DNA of 64,000 nt from Petaurus breviceps papuanus. Its lineage: Eukaryota > Chordata > Mammalia > Diprotodontia > Petauridae. Both the position numbers and the translations under genes were made by a program. Of this stretch, positions 43,291-55,929 are shown one piece after another. Every line of letters starts with the position of its first letter. Position 1 is the stretch's first letter. The notes below the pieces were generated by a model. It did no database searches. It was not told the DNA's origin and worked only from the letters and a program-made list of their open reading frames with translations. The DNA lies in contig JAMXIF010000086.1 of NCBI GenBank assembly GCA_028583685.1, positions 16,515,947 through 16,579,946 on the forward strand. Direction: 5' to 3'.

Positions 43291-43650
43291 CCTGTACTTT
43301 ATACTTTAGTCAAACTACACTATTCTCTGCCTTCCTCATCACCTCTTGTTTTCTTCCAGCTTTGTGCCATCATTCCCTGTGTCTAGGATGTCCTCTGTCC
43401 TCTCTTCCCCCATCCTTTAAAGCCCTATCAGATCCCTCCCCTGTCTGCACTTAGTCCTAACATTACATTTTATTTTGTTACTCTCTAAAGTAGTTGGTAT
43501 GTGTTTTGTGTATTCGTGTTATTTGTGTTTTCATCTTATCTCTCTATCAGATAATAAGCTTTAGGAGGGCAGGGATCATTTTCCATTTAAACTGGATTTT
43601 TCCCAGAGCCCACCATGTTTCTCTGCACACAATGAATGTTTGTTGAAGTG

Positions 43651-44308
43651 ATGTCAAATGAATGAATAAATCAACAGCTGAGGGGATTGAGGAAAGTTTT
43701 GTGGAGGTGGCATCCTGACGTCAGCCTTCAGGCAGCTTGCAGCCTAATAAACCAAGTCCCAGAGGCTGCCAGAATAATTCATCATCTCTCCCCCTCCCAA
43801 AGGGAAGGGAGTTTGGTCACAATCTTTGCTTGGTTTTATTGTTCTTAAACAGACAGAGAAACAAAGATTAAGGAAACAATAACAGATAAAGAAGAGCTGG
43901 AAGCAAAGCCAGATTTGGGGACAGTAGAGGAAGAGTAGCTAACAATGAGAAAAGGAACATAATGACAAGTGATTAAAATCTGGGTTGGAAGGACCCAAAC
44001 GGCCACCTAGTCTAACCCACCTCAGCCTCTTCCTGAAGGCTGACAGACTTTGTTTGGAAGCAGGCAGAACTAATACCATACAAGCAATGATCACATAGTC
44101 TAAACTCAGGGGGGCTTCCACATGGCAAGAAAGGGGATTAAGCAGTGTTTGTTTAACACAAGTATCTCTATATTTGAAAGGTGTAGTAAATAAAACAAAT
44201 CTATTCCTGAAAATCTTACATAACAATGAGAGGGAAACAAAGCAATAAAAATATAGTCCAGGTGATTTTAAAATTAAATGAAGATATTTTGCAAAAAAAT
44301 ATGATTTG
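43651..44308. other. Unique sequence
   Basis: No gene recognised. Confidence 0.35.
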
Positions 44309-45749
44309 GGGGGGACAGAGCCAAGATGGCAGAGTAAAAACAGGAACTTGCTTGAGCTTTCTCCTAACCCCTCCAAATACTTGTAAAAAATGACTCTAAA
44401 CAAATTCTAGAGCAGCAGAACTCACAAAATGACAGAGTAAAGCAAATTTCCAGCCCAAAACAACCTGAAAGGTCGACAAGAAAGGCCTGTTGCACTGGGC
44501 TGGGAGAGGAATGTAGTCTAGCACAAAATGCACCAGCACAGATCGGGTCCCAGCAAACTAGGAGCAGGCATTCAGGGGACTGAGTCACTGGTAGCTTTGG
44601 CAGTTCCCAGACTTCCCAACCCACAAATGCCAAAGACAACTTAGAAGATGAGTAGGAAAGGTCTGTTGGACCTGGGTCTAGGCCCAGACCAGGGGCAGCG
44701 GTGGTGGTGGCAGCTGCTTCTGGAGTTCTTGTCCCACAGATGGTGGAGGGATAGAGTGGCTGATTAGAGAGGGATTGCAGAGAACTCTTTGCTGGCACTG
44801 AGGTAAAATTCTCTTGTTTTACCCTACTTGGATCTGAGTCACAGTCCTGGGTGGTGGTCCTGGGGTGAGGAAGAGCATGGGTGTGGTGGAGTTTGTGGTG
44901 GCAGTGGAGAAGGAATCCTCCTCACAGTTCCAAGACAGGAAAGAGTGCTTGTGGTCACTCACAGATCAGAGCACAGGCCAGGAGAGGGGTAAACACCAAT
45001 CCTTTGATCATACCACTTTGGAAGAACTGAAAATTTATAGGTCCCTAGGAGTATTTCTGAAAACAGCTGCACAAAAACCCTTAAGCTTGGGATAATACAC
45101 CCTCCACACTGGAAGCAGAGCCCTACCTTAACAAAGAGTTGAAAAGTTAAGTAATTGGCTGGGAAAATGAGCAGAGAAAAAAAAACCTCAGACTATAGAA
45201 TATTACTTTGGTGACAAAGAAGATCAAAACACATAACCAGAAGAAGACAACAAACTTAAGCTCCTACATCCAAAGCCTCCAAGAAAAATATGAATTGGTT
45301 TCAGGCTATAGAAGAGCTCAAAAAGGATTTTGAAAATCAAGAAGAGAAAAGTAGAGGAAAAATTGGGGAAAGAAATGAGAATGATGCAAAAAAAAATCAT
45401 GAAAAGTGAGTCAATAGCTTGCTAAAGGAGACACTTTCAAAAAAACACTGAAGAAAATAACACATTAAAAATAGACTAAATCGAGTGGAAAAATAGGTCC
45501 AAAAAGCCAATGAGAAGAATGCCTTTAAAAAGTAGAATTGGCCAAATGGAAAAGGAGGTCCAAAAGTTCACTGAAGAAAATAATTCCTTAAAAATTAGAT
45601 TGGAACAAATGGACACTGACTCAATGAGAAATCAAGAAATTGTAAAACAAAACCAAAAGAATAAAAAAAAGAAGACAATGTGAAGTATCTCATTCGAAAA
45701 ACAACTGATTTGGAAAATAGATCCAGGAAAGATGATTTAAAAATTATTG

Positions 45750-45882
45750 AGTGAATAGAGCACCAGGCCAGGGGTTAGGAGGACCTGAGTTCAACTCTGG
45801 CCTCAGATACTTGACACACTTACTAACTGTGTGACCTTGGGCACACCACTTAACCCCAAATTGGCTTGCCTTTCCCCCTCAA
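45750..45882 (+). repeat. SINE 'A', 5'-truncated, 11-bp target duplication
   Basis: Flanked by aaaaattattg at 45739-45749 and 45883-45893. Body 'aggacctgagttcaactctg', 'ctaactgtgtgaccttgggc'. The tRNA head is missing, consistent with incomplete reverse transcription. Confidence 0.92.
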
Positions 45883-46170
45883 AAAAATTATTGGACTACC
45901 TGAAAGCTATGATCAAACAAAGAGCCTAGACGTCATCTTTCAAGAAATTATCAAGGAAAACTGCCCTAATATTCTAGAACCAGAGGGTAAAATAGAAATT
46001 GAAAGAATCCGCTGATCACTTCATGAAAGAGATACCAAAAGGAAAACTCCTAGAAATAGGATAGCCAAATTCCAGAGTTCCCACATGAAGGAGAAAATAT
46101 TGCAAGCAGCCAGGAAAAAAAAACCCAATGATTCAAGTATTATGGAAACACAATTAGGATAACATAAGAT

Positions 46171-49100
46171 TTTTTAAATTTTATTTACTTTTAGTTTACA
46201 ATATTCAATACCACAATCCTTTGAGTTCCAAATTTTCTCCCATTCCCAATTGATGGGCATCCCCTTAATTTCCAATTCTTTGCCACCACAAAAAGAACTG
46301 CTATAAATATTTTTGTACATATGGGTCTTCCTCCCGCTTCTATGATCTCTTTGGGATACAACCCTAGAAGTGGTATTGCTGGGTCAAAGGATATGAAATT
46401 ACTTATAGCCCTTTGGGTATAGTTCCAGATTGCTCTCCAGAATGGTTGAATCAGTTCACAACTCCACCAACAATGCAGTAGTATTCCAATTTTTCCACAT
46501 CCTCTCCAGCATTTATCACTTTCCTGTTTTGTCATGTTAGCCAATCTGACTGGTGAGATGTGGTACCTCAGAGTTGTTTTGATTTGCATTTTTTCTAATC
46601 AGTAGTGATTTAGAGCATTTTTTCATATGCTTATAAATATCTTTAACTTCTTCCTCTGAAAACTGCCTGTTCATAGCCTTTGATCATTTATCAGTTGGGG
46701 AATGACTTGTATCCTTATAAATTTGACTCAGTTCTCTGTATATTTTAGAAATGAGTCCTTTATCAGAGACACTGGTTGTAAAAATTCTTTCCCAATTTTC
46801 CACTTCCCTCCTAATCTTGGTTACATTGGCTTTATTGTACAAAAACTTTTCAGTTTAGTGTAATCAAAGTTATCCTTTGCATTTTATAATGCTCTCTATC
46901 TCTTGTTTGGACATAAATTCTTCCCTACTCCATAAATCTGACAGGTAAACTATTCCTTGCTCTCCCAGACTGCTTATAGTGTCAGCCTTTATATTTAGAT
47001 CGTGCACCCATTTAGACTTTATTTTGGTGTGTGGATATTGGTCTATGCCCAGTTTCTGCCATCCTATTTTCCAGTTTTTCTAGCAGTTTTCATCAAATAG
47101 TGAGTTCTTATCCCAGAAGCTGGAGTCTTTGGGTTTATAAAACAGTAGATTACTATAGTCATTGACTGTTGTGTCTTGTATACCTAATCTATTGCACTGA
47201 TCCAGTACTCTATTTCTCAACCAGTACCAAGTAGTTTTGATGACTGCCGCTTTATAATACAGTTTATAATCTGGTATGGCTAGGCCACATTCCCTAGCAT
47301 TTCTTTTAATTAATTCCCTTGATATTCTGGACTATTTATTCTTCCAGATGAATTTTGTTACTATTTTTCCTAGCTCTATAAAATAATTTTTTGGTAGATT
47401 GATTGGTATGGCACTAAATAGGTAAATTAATTTGGGTAAAATTGTCGTTTTTTATTATATATTATTAGTTCCACCTAGCCATGAACAACTGATATTCTTC
47501 CAGTTATTTAGATATGACTTTATTTGTGTGAAAAATTTTGGAATTGTGTTCATATAGTTCTTGAGTTTGTTTTGGCAGGTAGATTCCCAAGATTTTATTA
47601 TGTCTACAATATTAAGTGGATTTTATCTTTCTATTTCTTGCTGTTGGACTTTGTTAGAAATACATAGGGATGCCAAGGATTTATGTGGGTTTATTTTATA
47701 TCCTGCAACTTTGCTCAATTTATTTATTATCTCAAGTAGTTTTTTTACTTGATTCTCTAGGATCCTCTAAGTATATCATCATATCACCTGCAAAGAGTAA
47801 TAGCTTAGTCTCTTCTTTGTCTAATCTAATTCCTTCGATATCTTTTTCTTCTCTTACAGCTAACATTTCTAGTACCACATTGAATAAGAGGGATGATAGT
47901 GAACATCCTTGTTTCACCCCTGATTTTATTGGAAATACTTCTAGCTTGTCCCCATTATATATAATACTTGCTGATGGTTTTAGATAGATGCTACTTATTA
48001 TTTTAAGGAAGACTCCATTTATTCCTATACTTTCTAGAGTTTTTAATAGGAATGGGTGTTGTATTTTGTCAAAGGCTTTTTCTGCATCTATTGAGATAAT
48101 CATATGGTTCTACTAATTTTGTTGTTGATATGATCAATTATGCTCATAGTTTTCCTAATATTGAACCATTGTGTACCTAATCTATCCCACTGATTTCTAC
48201 TAGTTTTGTTGTTGATATGATCAGCATTGGGATAAATTCTGGAATAAATTCTACCTGATCAAAGTGTATTATTCTCATGATAAGTTCTTGTAGTCTTTTT
48301 GCTAATATTTTATTTAAAATTTTTGCATCTATATTCATGAGGGAAATTGTTCTATAATTTTCTTTGTTTTGGCTCTTCCTGATTTAGGTATCAGTACCAT
48401 TTTTGTGTTATAAAAAGAATTTGGTAGGACTCTTCCAATTTTCTCAAATAGTTTATAAAGTATTGGATTAAATTTTTCTTTAAATGTTTGATAGAATTCA
48501 CTAGTAAATCCATCTGACCCTGGAAATTTTTTATTAGGGAGTTCATTGATGACTTGTTCAATTTCTTTTTCTGAGATGGGGTTATTTAAATATTTTACTT
48601 CCTCTTCAGTTAATCTGGGCAACTTATTTTTTGTAAATATGCATCCATTTCACTAAGATTGTCAAATGTATGAGCATACAATTGGGTAAAATAATTCCTA
48701 ATTATTATTTTAATTTAATCTTCATTGGAGATAAATTCACCTTTTTCATTTTTGATACTGGTAATTTGGTTTTCTTCTTTCTTATCAAATTGACTAAAAG
48801 TCTATCAATTTTATTGGGTTTTTTTTCATAAAACCAGCTCTCTGTTTTATTAGTTCAATTGTTTTCTTAATTTCAATTTTATTCATCTTTCCTTTGGTTT
48901 TCAATATTTCTAATTTAGTATTTAACTGGAGATTTGCAATTTGTTCTTTTTCTAGCTTTGTCAGCTGCATGCCCAATTTATTGATCTCCATTTTCTCTAT
49001 TTTATTCATGTATGTATTCAGAGATATAAAATTTCCTCTAAGAACTACTTTCACTGCATCCCACAAGTTTTGGTATGTCATTATTGTCATTTTCTTGAAT

Positions 49101-49178
49101 GAAGTTACTGATTGTTTCTATGATTTCTTGTTTGACCCACTCATTCTTTAGGATTAAATCATTTGTTCCCAATTAGTT
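46171..49178 (-). mobile_element. 5'-truncated L1 (ORF2 + short 3' UTR), inverted in another L1
   Basis: Flanked by gataacataagat (46158-46170) and gataacacaagat (49179-49191), 13 bp with one mismatch. On the minus strand the poly-A end is at the left. ORF2 reads from the linker region through [36 protein letters not shown] and the reverse transcriptase ([31 protein letters not shown]) to the C-terminus (ESDKCWRGCGKIGILLHCWW, ARCGCPSIG-type end). The catalytic box reads FAGD where active L1 has FADD, and several frames are needed, so it is inactive. No endonuclease domain. Confidence 0.9.
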
Positions 49179-49445
49179 GATAACACAAGATTTAGCAGCT
49201 TCTACATTAAGGGATTGGAGGGCTTGAAATATGATATTCCAGAGGTCAAAGGAGCTAGGATTAAAACCAAAAATCACCTACCCAGCAAAACTGAGTATAG
49301 TCCTTTGGGGGAAAAATACACGTTCAATGAAATAGAGGACTTTCAAGCATTTTTGATGAAAATACCAAAGCTGAATAGAAAATTTGATTTTTAAATATGA
49401 CTCAAGAGAAGCATGAAAAAGTAAACAGCAAAGAGAAATCATTAG

Positions 49446-50760
49446 GGACTTACTAAAGGCAGTTATGTCTTCCATCCAATCCTGAGGATGGTTAGAGGGA
49501 AATTTCAAGCTCTCTGTGATTCTTAGCTGGCTAGCTCTGCCCCTTTTGCAAGTGACCATGAGTAGCTGGTTAGTTTATGTGGGTTTATCCAATTAGTTTC
49601 CTGTCTTATCTCTCATTCACCAGGAGAATTGCCCTCTTTTCTTCTTGTATTTCAATGAAGTCTAGTGACAAAATGGAATTTTTTGCAAATTATGGTTTAA
49701 CTCTGGACATTTTTTATTCAAGACCACAGAAGCAAAAGAAATAAAGTAAAATATATAAAAACAGATTACATTAAACATTAAAACATTATTACATTGGCAC
49801 TGCTAAGCCAGACTGAGGTGGTCCTTAACCAGTCTATAAGCACACTCAAACTCAGGAGTTCTAAAGACACAATTGAGATATTTGAGCTCAGCACTTTCTA
49901 AAGGCAGCTACCACTGGGAGCTAGCAAATGTCCCCCATGTTGTTTCATTCATAGATTCTTTTAGGGTCAATGTGCTCAGGGAAACAAGCTCAGGGAAACA
50001 AGAATATTCATTTCTCCTCCAGTTACTTTTCCTCATTCACTATCAACTATTGCTAGCTGGGATCTCCAACCCTGTGCTTTCTAGTGCTGCTTTCTCATTG
50101 TCTGGGCTACATTGAACCCCAATTGTTCCACTCTTTATTCACTAGCAAAATCGGTGTCCTGGATTCAAGGGCAGGCTTTAGGCATGAAGAATGACTCCTG
50201 CTCTCACCCTTCCTCCCTCTCATCCTTGATCAACCCACCTCCAGACTTCATTCTTCTCCATCCTCTTTTTTTTTCTTCTTGAAAAGTCCAAATCTTGGTA
50301 CAACCACCTACCTATCTGACATCATCTTGCTAGCCAAAGCTGTGTGAGTAGAAAAGCCTCTCCACCAAAATCAGACATGTCTGTTATATCCTCATTTCAG
50401 TGAAAAATTCTTAGTCCTTGAAAATTACATTGATATGCTTGAACATCTACGAACATATATCACAAGCATCATAACAGCATTTAATAGTAACAAGCAGTGA
50501 TTCTGATTATTTAGTTATAGTATACATACAGCTACTTAAAGTCTGGCGTTCACATCAGAACTGCATTCAACCAGCTTGAGTGCAGGCAAAATCCATAATA
50601 TATGGAACACAATCAATAGAAGTTGCCTGTAGTAAGCTAAGGATGTCAGTTTAATGCGATACAAAAGCTCTGTTAACACTTATGTGATATGGGTGCCAGT
50701 TCCCTCATCACCCTAGCCAGATACTTCAGAGACCAACTCATCTCTGCATAGTCTCTGTAT
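49446..50760. other. Unclassified sequence, possibly an old LTR
   Basis: On the minus strand an AATAAA lies near 49720, and the surrounding composition recalls an LTR end, but no boundaries, target duplications or partner copy were found. No coding domain. Confidence 0.25.
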
Positions 50761-50764
50761 ATAT

Positions 50765-50815
50765 ACAATATGGTACAATATCAATTGTACAATTGTACAA
50801 TACAATACAGGTACA
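50765..50815. repeat. TACAA-rich simple repeat
   Basis: 'caattgtacaattgtacaat' and 'acaatacaatacagg'; partly palindromic. Confidence 0.8.
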
Positions 50816-50819
50816 TGGA

Positions 50820-51010
50820 AAGCGGCCTTGATTTGGTGTAAAACACTCTGGGTTTGAAATCTCCCTTCTGCTATTCACTATTTGTGGTCCTTGAATAAAT
50901 TATTTATTGCTTGCTGAGTCTTAGTTTCCTCCCTTGTAGACTGAGGAATTTGGATTAAAGGATCTGTAGGGTCCCTCTAGCTTTAAACCTACAATCCCCT
51001 CATTTTAAGA
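50820..51010 (+). repeat. CORE-SINE (MIR-like)
   Basis: 'tgggtttgaaatctcccttc', 'cttagtttcctcccttgtag', tail 'ggattaaaggatctgtaggg'. Confidence 0.6.
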
Positions 51011-51111
51011 ATGGCAGAACCAAGGCCCAGAAAAATGAAGTGATACCTTCTGTAAGGGGTCTTTCTAGGTCAGTCCCAATGCTAGCAACTTTCCTTTGAT
51101 ATTCCTTCCCA

Positions 51112-51345
51112 TTTTTGTTGTTGATATGCAGTCATATGAGTTATGTCCAACTCTTTCAAACCCCATTTGGGGTTTTCTTAGCAGAGATACTGGTGTGGTT
51201 TGCCATTTCCTTCTCCAGTTCATTTACAAATGAGGAAACTGAGACAAACAGGGTTCAGTGACATGCCCAGGGTCACATAGTCAGTAAATGTTTGAGGTCA
51301 AATTTAAACCCAGGTCTTCTTGACTCCAGGACTGTATTTACATTG
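51112..51345 (-). repeat. MAR1-type SINE
   Basis: Antisense: 'gttatgtccaactctttcaa', 'accccatttggggttttctt', 'tttgccatttccttctccag', 'cccagggtcacatagtcagt' and 'ttcttgactccaggactg'. Confidence 0.85.
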
Positions 51346-51349
51346 CACA

Positions 51350-51665
51350 TATCTTGTATGAGCTCAGTTTTTTGCAGGTTGTCTTCTTCCTTAAATATGA
51401 AAGCTCTCTGAGGGCTGGTACTATATTTTTGTTTTTCCTTTTTTTTTTTTGAAGGGGGAAGGCAGGATAATTGTGGTTAAGTGACTTGCCCAAGATCACA
51501 CAACTAGTAAGTGTGTTAACTGTCTGAGGGCAGATTTGAACTCAGGTCCTCCTGACTCCAGGGCTGGAGCTCTATTCACTTCACCACCTAGCTGCACCTT
51601 ATATTTTTGTTTTTCTTTGCATTCCTAGGAAGTGCCTAGCACATAGCAAATGCTTCATAAATGCG
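51350..51665 (+). repeat. L2 3' end, split by SINE 'A'
   Basis: 'atgaaagctctctgagggct' before the SINE, and 'tgcattcctaggaagtgcct' plus 'agcacatagcaaatgcttca' after it, are consecutive L2 end sequences. Confidence 0.7.
51438..51599 (-). repeat. SINE 'A' with 16-bp perfect target duplication
   Basis: tatatttttgtttttc at 51422-51437 and 51600-51615 flanks the element; poly-T, 'gaagggggaaggcaggataa', head 'caccacctagctgca'. Confidence 0.93.
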
Positions 51666-51667
51666 AG

Positions 51668-51990
51668 CAGGCAACAATATTTATTAAGCATTTACACTGT
51701 GCTAAATGTCAGGGACACAAATACAAGCAAAAAGAGAGATAATCGCTGCCTTCAGGGAGTTTACATTGTCATGGAGGAAGTCAGTACATAAAAGGATGTC
51801 AAATGGAGGGGACTTAGGGGCGGTGGGAAGAGAAGGTACCTCATATGGACATAGATGTGTTGGTAAAATCTGGAGAGTAAGAAGGGGGAATAAACATGGC
51901 TGGCTTGGACCTATCTCTGAAATGGAGATCCCAGCCATCATGGCAGAGAGGGTCCAGGGGAGGAAAGAAAGCCCCAGGCACTGACTTTCC
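51668..51990 (+). repeat. L2/CORE-type repeat
   Basis: 'atatttattaagcatttaca' and 'ctgccttcagggagtttaca'; same family as 8278-8660. The right end is uncertain. Confidence 0.5.
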
Positions 51991-52369
51991 AGAGTGAGCA
52001 GGCACTGAGTGGTGGTGACCAGAAGCACAGCTAGCTAGGGAATGCCTATTGCTGTGATCATTGTTACGGCAGCTGCTGCTACGGTTTTTCATACAGCACT
52101 TGTGTTCTCTGTGGTTCCGGCTACTCAGCCTCATTCTCCCTCCAGGTCAGGGCACCGTTTTGCAAGATCAGTTGCACCAAGCCTTCTTTCTGGCCACCCA
52201 GCATGTCTGCTCTCCTAGCCTTGGCGAGGCTGCTCAAGTGCAGGCCTGTTCCTACTCTGCTGTCTCAGAAAACAAAGATGTTCCACTTTCTAGGGTTGGT
52301 CCTCCCATCAGCAGGCACCAAACCACAAGGACAGTCACCAGTCTTCTTGGCTTTTGTCTTGCCACTGGA
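51991..52369. other. Unique sequence, or 5' part of the next repeat
   Basis: Higher GC. Open frames at 52061-52448 overlap but show no recognised domain; they probably belong to the repeat that ends at 52492. Confidence 0.3.
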
Positions 52370-52492
52370 TTCCAATGGCTCTGGAAGAGAGAACGAGGCT
52401 GATAAATTAAATCCCGTTCAGGCAGAAGTTAAGACCTCACCCTCATGATGTCATTGCTCCTATTTGATAATGAAGGACAAACAAGTGCCATA
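52370..52492 (+). repeat. Repeat sharing the RTE/CR1-grade LINE tail
   Basis: 'ggctctggaagagagaacga' through 'tttgataatgaaggacaaac'. It ends in the same 'aatgaaggacaa' tail as the LINE at 18498-19898 and the minus copy at 41968. Confidence 0.6.
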
Positions 52493-53574
52493 AATAGAAG
52501 AGAGTTACTAGCTGAGGATTTTTTCTTTGAAAGATTCAATGGGTAAACAATGAAAAGACGCATCGTTATGATTATTTTAGATTCTCTGTTGATTATTCCA
52601 ATCCCAGAGATTTACCCTCTATAAGAGTCATTTCTTTAATTCATACCATTAAATCTATTTCAGGAAGTGTCATGTTAGGTGGCATCAAGAGTATTAAAAT
52701 AAAGTGACATGACTGATATGATGAATTACAGGGTGACATGTGTCTCCTGGAAAACATGAGCTGAACAAAAGGTTAAGGAAGCTATGGGTTTCTAATGAGA
52801 AAGTCAAGTTTAATTAATTGTCCTCTGCTGAATAGATTTGTGCTGGGGTTTGGCAACTGAATCTTAATAGCTAATTAGAAGCACTGCCAACAGTTAGTAG
52901 TGGGTACTGTGTGTTCCCAATTTCCTTTTGGAGATATCATAATTGTTATCTGATACAAGAGAAAAAGAAAGACAGAAGGCACTCATAGAAATACATTTTT
53001 AAAAATATTGACATATCTGTTTTGACACCACAGGCACATCCCAACATGCTGCCCCCTCTACCTCCCTGCAGCAAAATACATTTACCCCCAACAGTTAAAC
53101 AACAACAAAAGGAGATATGTGGCCTTCAAATTGGGCAGCACCAAGCTAACATTGTGTCTCCTATTTTATCAGAGCTCTATTGTCTCTCCATATTACATAA
53201 GGCCAATTTTAATTAACAACTATTTAATTTCTATACTTTCCACCTCCTCCACTGTTGGAAGAAAAAAGGAACAAAAGCCTTGTAAACAAATATAATTGAA
53301 CCCTATGAACTGATGCAGAACAAAGTAGAACAAAACTAGAGTACTTTATAAAATAACAACAATATTATAGAGAAAAGAAACTCTGAAAGACTTTTGCACT
53401 CAGTCTAATGCAATGATAAACCAAAAGAATGAAAAAGAAACATATCATTCACCTCCTAACAGAAAGATGATGAACTCAAAATGCAGAAAGATATACACTT
53501 TCAGGTATGATGAATGTGAGACTTTGTTTTCTTAGACTAGGCAGCTATGTATTGAAGGGTTTATTTTATTTTTT
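52493..53574. other. Unique sequence
   Basis: No gene recognised; AT-rich. Confidence 0.35.
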
Positions 53575-54250
53575 AAATTTGCTTAATGTGGGGGAGGGGA
53601 GAGACTACTTAAGTTTTTATTTATTTATGTTTTAGTTTTCAACATTCACTTTTAAAAGATTTTTAGTTCCAAGTTTTTTTTCTCTGTCCCTCCCTTTTAA
53701 AAAGATTTCCACATTAGTCATGTTGTAAAAGAAGAATCAGAACAAGAGGGAAAAACCATGAGAAAGAAATAACAAAAAAAGGTGAAAATACTGTTTTGAT
53801 CTGCATTTAGACTCCAGAGTTCTTTGGATGTGGATGGCATTTTCCATCATGAGTCTTTTGGAATTGCCTTAGATAATTGTATTGCTGAGAAGAGCCAAGT
53901 TTATCAAAGTTGAGCATTGCACAACGTTGCTGTTACTGTGTACAGTGTTTTCCTGGTTCTGCTCACTTCACTAAGCAGCAGTTCATGTAAGAGACTGCTT
54001 AAGTTTTAAAAATTCATCAAGTGAAAAAATAAAATAATAAACTTTTAAAAACCAAACATCCACAGTCAAGCAAAAAAAATTCCCATATCGGTCATGTCCA
54101 AAAAGGGGCATCTCATTCTGCATGTTTAGTCTGTCACTTCTGTCAGGAGTTGGGTAGCATACTGTATCATTGTTTGTCTGGAGACATGATTGGTCATTGT
54201 ACTTATCAGAGTTTGGGAATCTATTCTTGCTAGGCCTCTTGGGAAAGGGG
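53575..54250 (-). mobile_element. Two L1 3'-end fragments
   Basis: First 53575-53990 ('actccagagttctttggatg', 'catgagtcttttggaattgc', 'ctggttctgctcacttcact', 'agcagttcatgtaag'). The second, 54000-54250, starts the 3' UTR again ('aaaattcccatatcggtcat', 'aggagttgggtagcatactg'). Confidence 0.7.
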
Positions 54251-55009
54251 CTCATGCTCTTTTTCTAAGGAGAATTGTCATGGAGGGGAAGCTAAAAGCT
54301 GTAACTTAGGGGATGAGATGGAATCTCAAATTCAGTTCACATTGATTAAATTCAGCAGACATTTATTACACAATAGTGTGTGCAATATGCCATGGCCAGA
54401 GCTGGGGACACCCAGAGGACACAGGTATTCACTCTTTCAATACTTGACAAGCATTTTTAAGCACTTGTTGTTTACATAGTACTGTGTTAAGTAGTTTAGA
54501 TGAGAACAAAATTTTAGTGAAATTTTAAAATGTGGTCCCTGAGCTCATAGAGCTTAGTAAAGGGATAAGAGATAGACTCAAATAATGTGTTTGAGTACTG
54601 TAAGTCCATAAAGGGTCCCAACAGAATGTCCTGAGAGATCACTTTTCTCATCCGTAAAATGAGATAAGTGAACTAGATGATCTTTTATGTACTTTCTAGT
54701 TCTAAATCTCTGATACTCCATTCTGAGAAAGGAGAGGTGACTTTCAGTTTGGAGGATCAAGAAAGGTTTTATGGAAGTGGTGGACCTGGAAGATGTGAGA
54801 GATGGGGGTGGGAGACTGGGAGAGGTAGGACACAGAAGTATTACAAACACCTGTACACACTTCCCTTGGGTTTGCTTCCAATTGCTCCCACCAGGCATGG
54901 AAGGAAAATAGTATGGATGAATAGAAAAGATTGGTGAAAGAAGCCTGGACTTGAAGAAAGAAGAGGACATGGGAACAGAAGAAGACAATGGAAGGTTTGC
55001 AGACTTTTT

Positions 55010-55011
<2 letters not shown>
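54251..55011. other. Unique sequence with small L2/CORE-type pieces
   Basis: 'cagacatttattacacaata' near 54355, 'aagcatttttaagcacttgt' near 54448 and a CORE tail 'actagatgatcttttatgta' near 54672. A 182-codon minus frame (54578-55126) is made of these repeats and the GACA microsatellite; no domain. Confidence 0.35.

Positions 55012-55047
<36 letters not shown>
55012..55047. repeat. GA/GACA microsatellite
   Basis: (ga)n followed by (gaca)n. Confidence 0.95.
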
Positions 55048-55094
55048 ACATTATCCTTTCTTCTGTTATTACTTCATTGATCAACAAAGTTTTA

Positions 55095-55295
55095 ACATGG
55101 GACTGAAGGCAGAATAATGCAATCAATTGAATTCAGAATCATGAAGACCTGGGTTCAGATACTGCCTTAGACATTTCCAAGCTGGGTGACTCTGGGCAAG
55201 TCATTTACCCTCTCTCTGACTCAATTTCCTCATCTATAAAATGAGAGTGTGTCAGACTTAATGGTCCCTGGAGATCTATGGTCCTATGACTTCTT
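55095..55295 (+). repeat. CORE-SINE (MIR-like)
   Basis: 'catgaagacctgggttcaga', 'gctgggtgactctgggcaag', 'ttcctcatctataaaatgag', tail 'cagacttaatggtccctgga'. Confidence 0.75.
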
Positions 55296-55929
55296 CTAGC
55301 TAGGCAAGAGAGATGTAGGCTCTCTTGTCAGAGTTCCATTTCCTCTGAGGCCTCAGGAACTGGGGTCTTGTACAAGACCCTCTGCCCTTCAGAGAACCTG
55401 TCTGAACTGAATACTGGTGATATGAGCACATAGGGCCAGTAATATCAGAAGCATAAGGGAGACCAGGCAAGGCAGGGGAAAGGACATGACTTCAGTGGAT
55501 GTCTTGAAGCTACCTGCAGGCTCTGGTGAACTATGATCTGGGGCTTCCACTATACCAACCACATGGGTCTTCAAGTTTCACATCTGTCTCATCTGGAAAC
55601 TTAGTGAGATTATTGAAGAATAGACTGGAAAGAAATATCTTGGATTGCCATTTAGTTCACCTTACTGTCCCCTTTTGTTAGTATGCCCCAATCATTCTAG
55701 ACAATAGTGATATGCCATGGACTCTTTTCTCCCAACCTGATCTCCATCTTGCACCAATTCCTTTCTATAATACATTTCTCTTAAATTTCCTCTCAGTTAG
55801 AGTGATGGCTTAGCAGCACAAACAAATATGTACTTGAAGAGTTTCTGATTCTTTCTAACTTGTGACATTCTTAGTGAGCAGATCAGGGGCTATATCTATG
55901 GGTCATCTTACAAGCTTTGGCCCAGAATT
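55296..55929. other. Unique sequence
   Basis: No gene recognised. Confidence 0.35.

Larger units (their letters stand above)
42545..43650 (+). mobile_element. L2 LINE 3' UTR, split by a MIR
   Basis: 42545-42688 ('ccaaaatcttcaatggttcc', 'ttcaaagctctcttcaatca') and 43291-43650 ('ttctaggatgtcctctgtcc', 'ggagggcagggatcattttc', 'aatgaatgtttgttgaag') are consecutive parts of L2. The MIR at 42689-43290 lies between them. Confidence 0.75.
44309..49445 (+). mobile_element. L1/half-L1 5' part (5' UTR + ORF1), split by insertions
   Basis: Starts at the L1 5' signature 'gggacagagccaagatggca' and continues through a 5' UTR to ORF1 remnants at 45340-46157 and 49192-49395 (coiled coil; DLKIIE then a SINE, LPESYDQTKS after it; ILQAARKK; KPKITYPAKLSI). 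Its layout matches the element at 22010-24576. It stops just after ORF1 (near 49445) with no ORF2, so it may also be a half-L1 that lost its 3' UTR. The ORF1 start codon is not conserved and the frame is broken many times. It carries a SINE and an inverted L1. Confidence 0.75.

Noticed and set aside
43939-44798. Two overlapping minus-strand frames of 144-154 codons
   Set aside because: They are the reverse strand of an L1 5' UTR and flanking unique DNA; no domain.
54578-55126. 182-codon minus-strand frame
   Set aside because: Composed of CORE-SINE tail, L2-like pieces and a GACA microsatellite.
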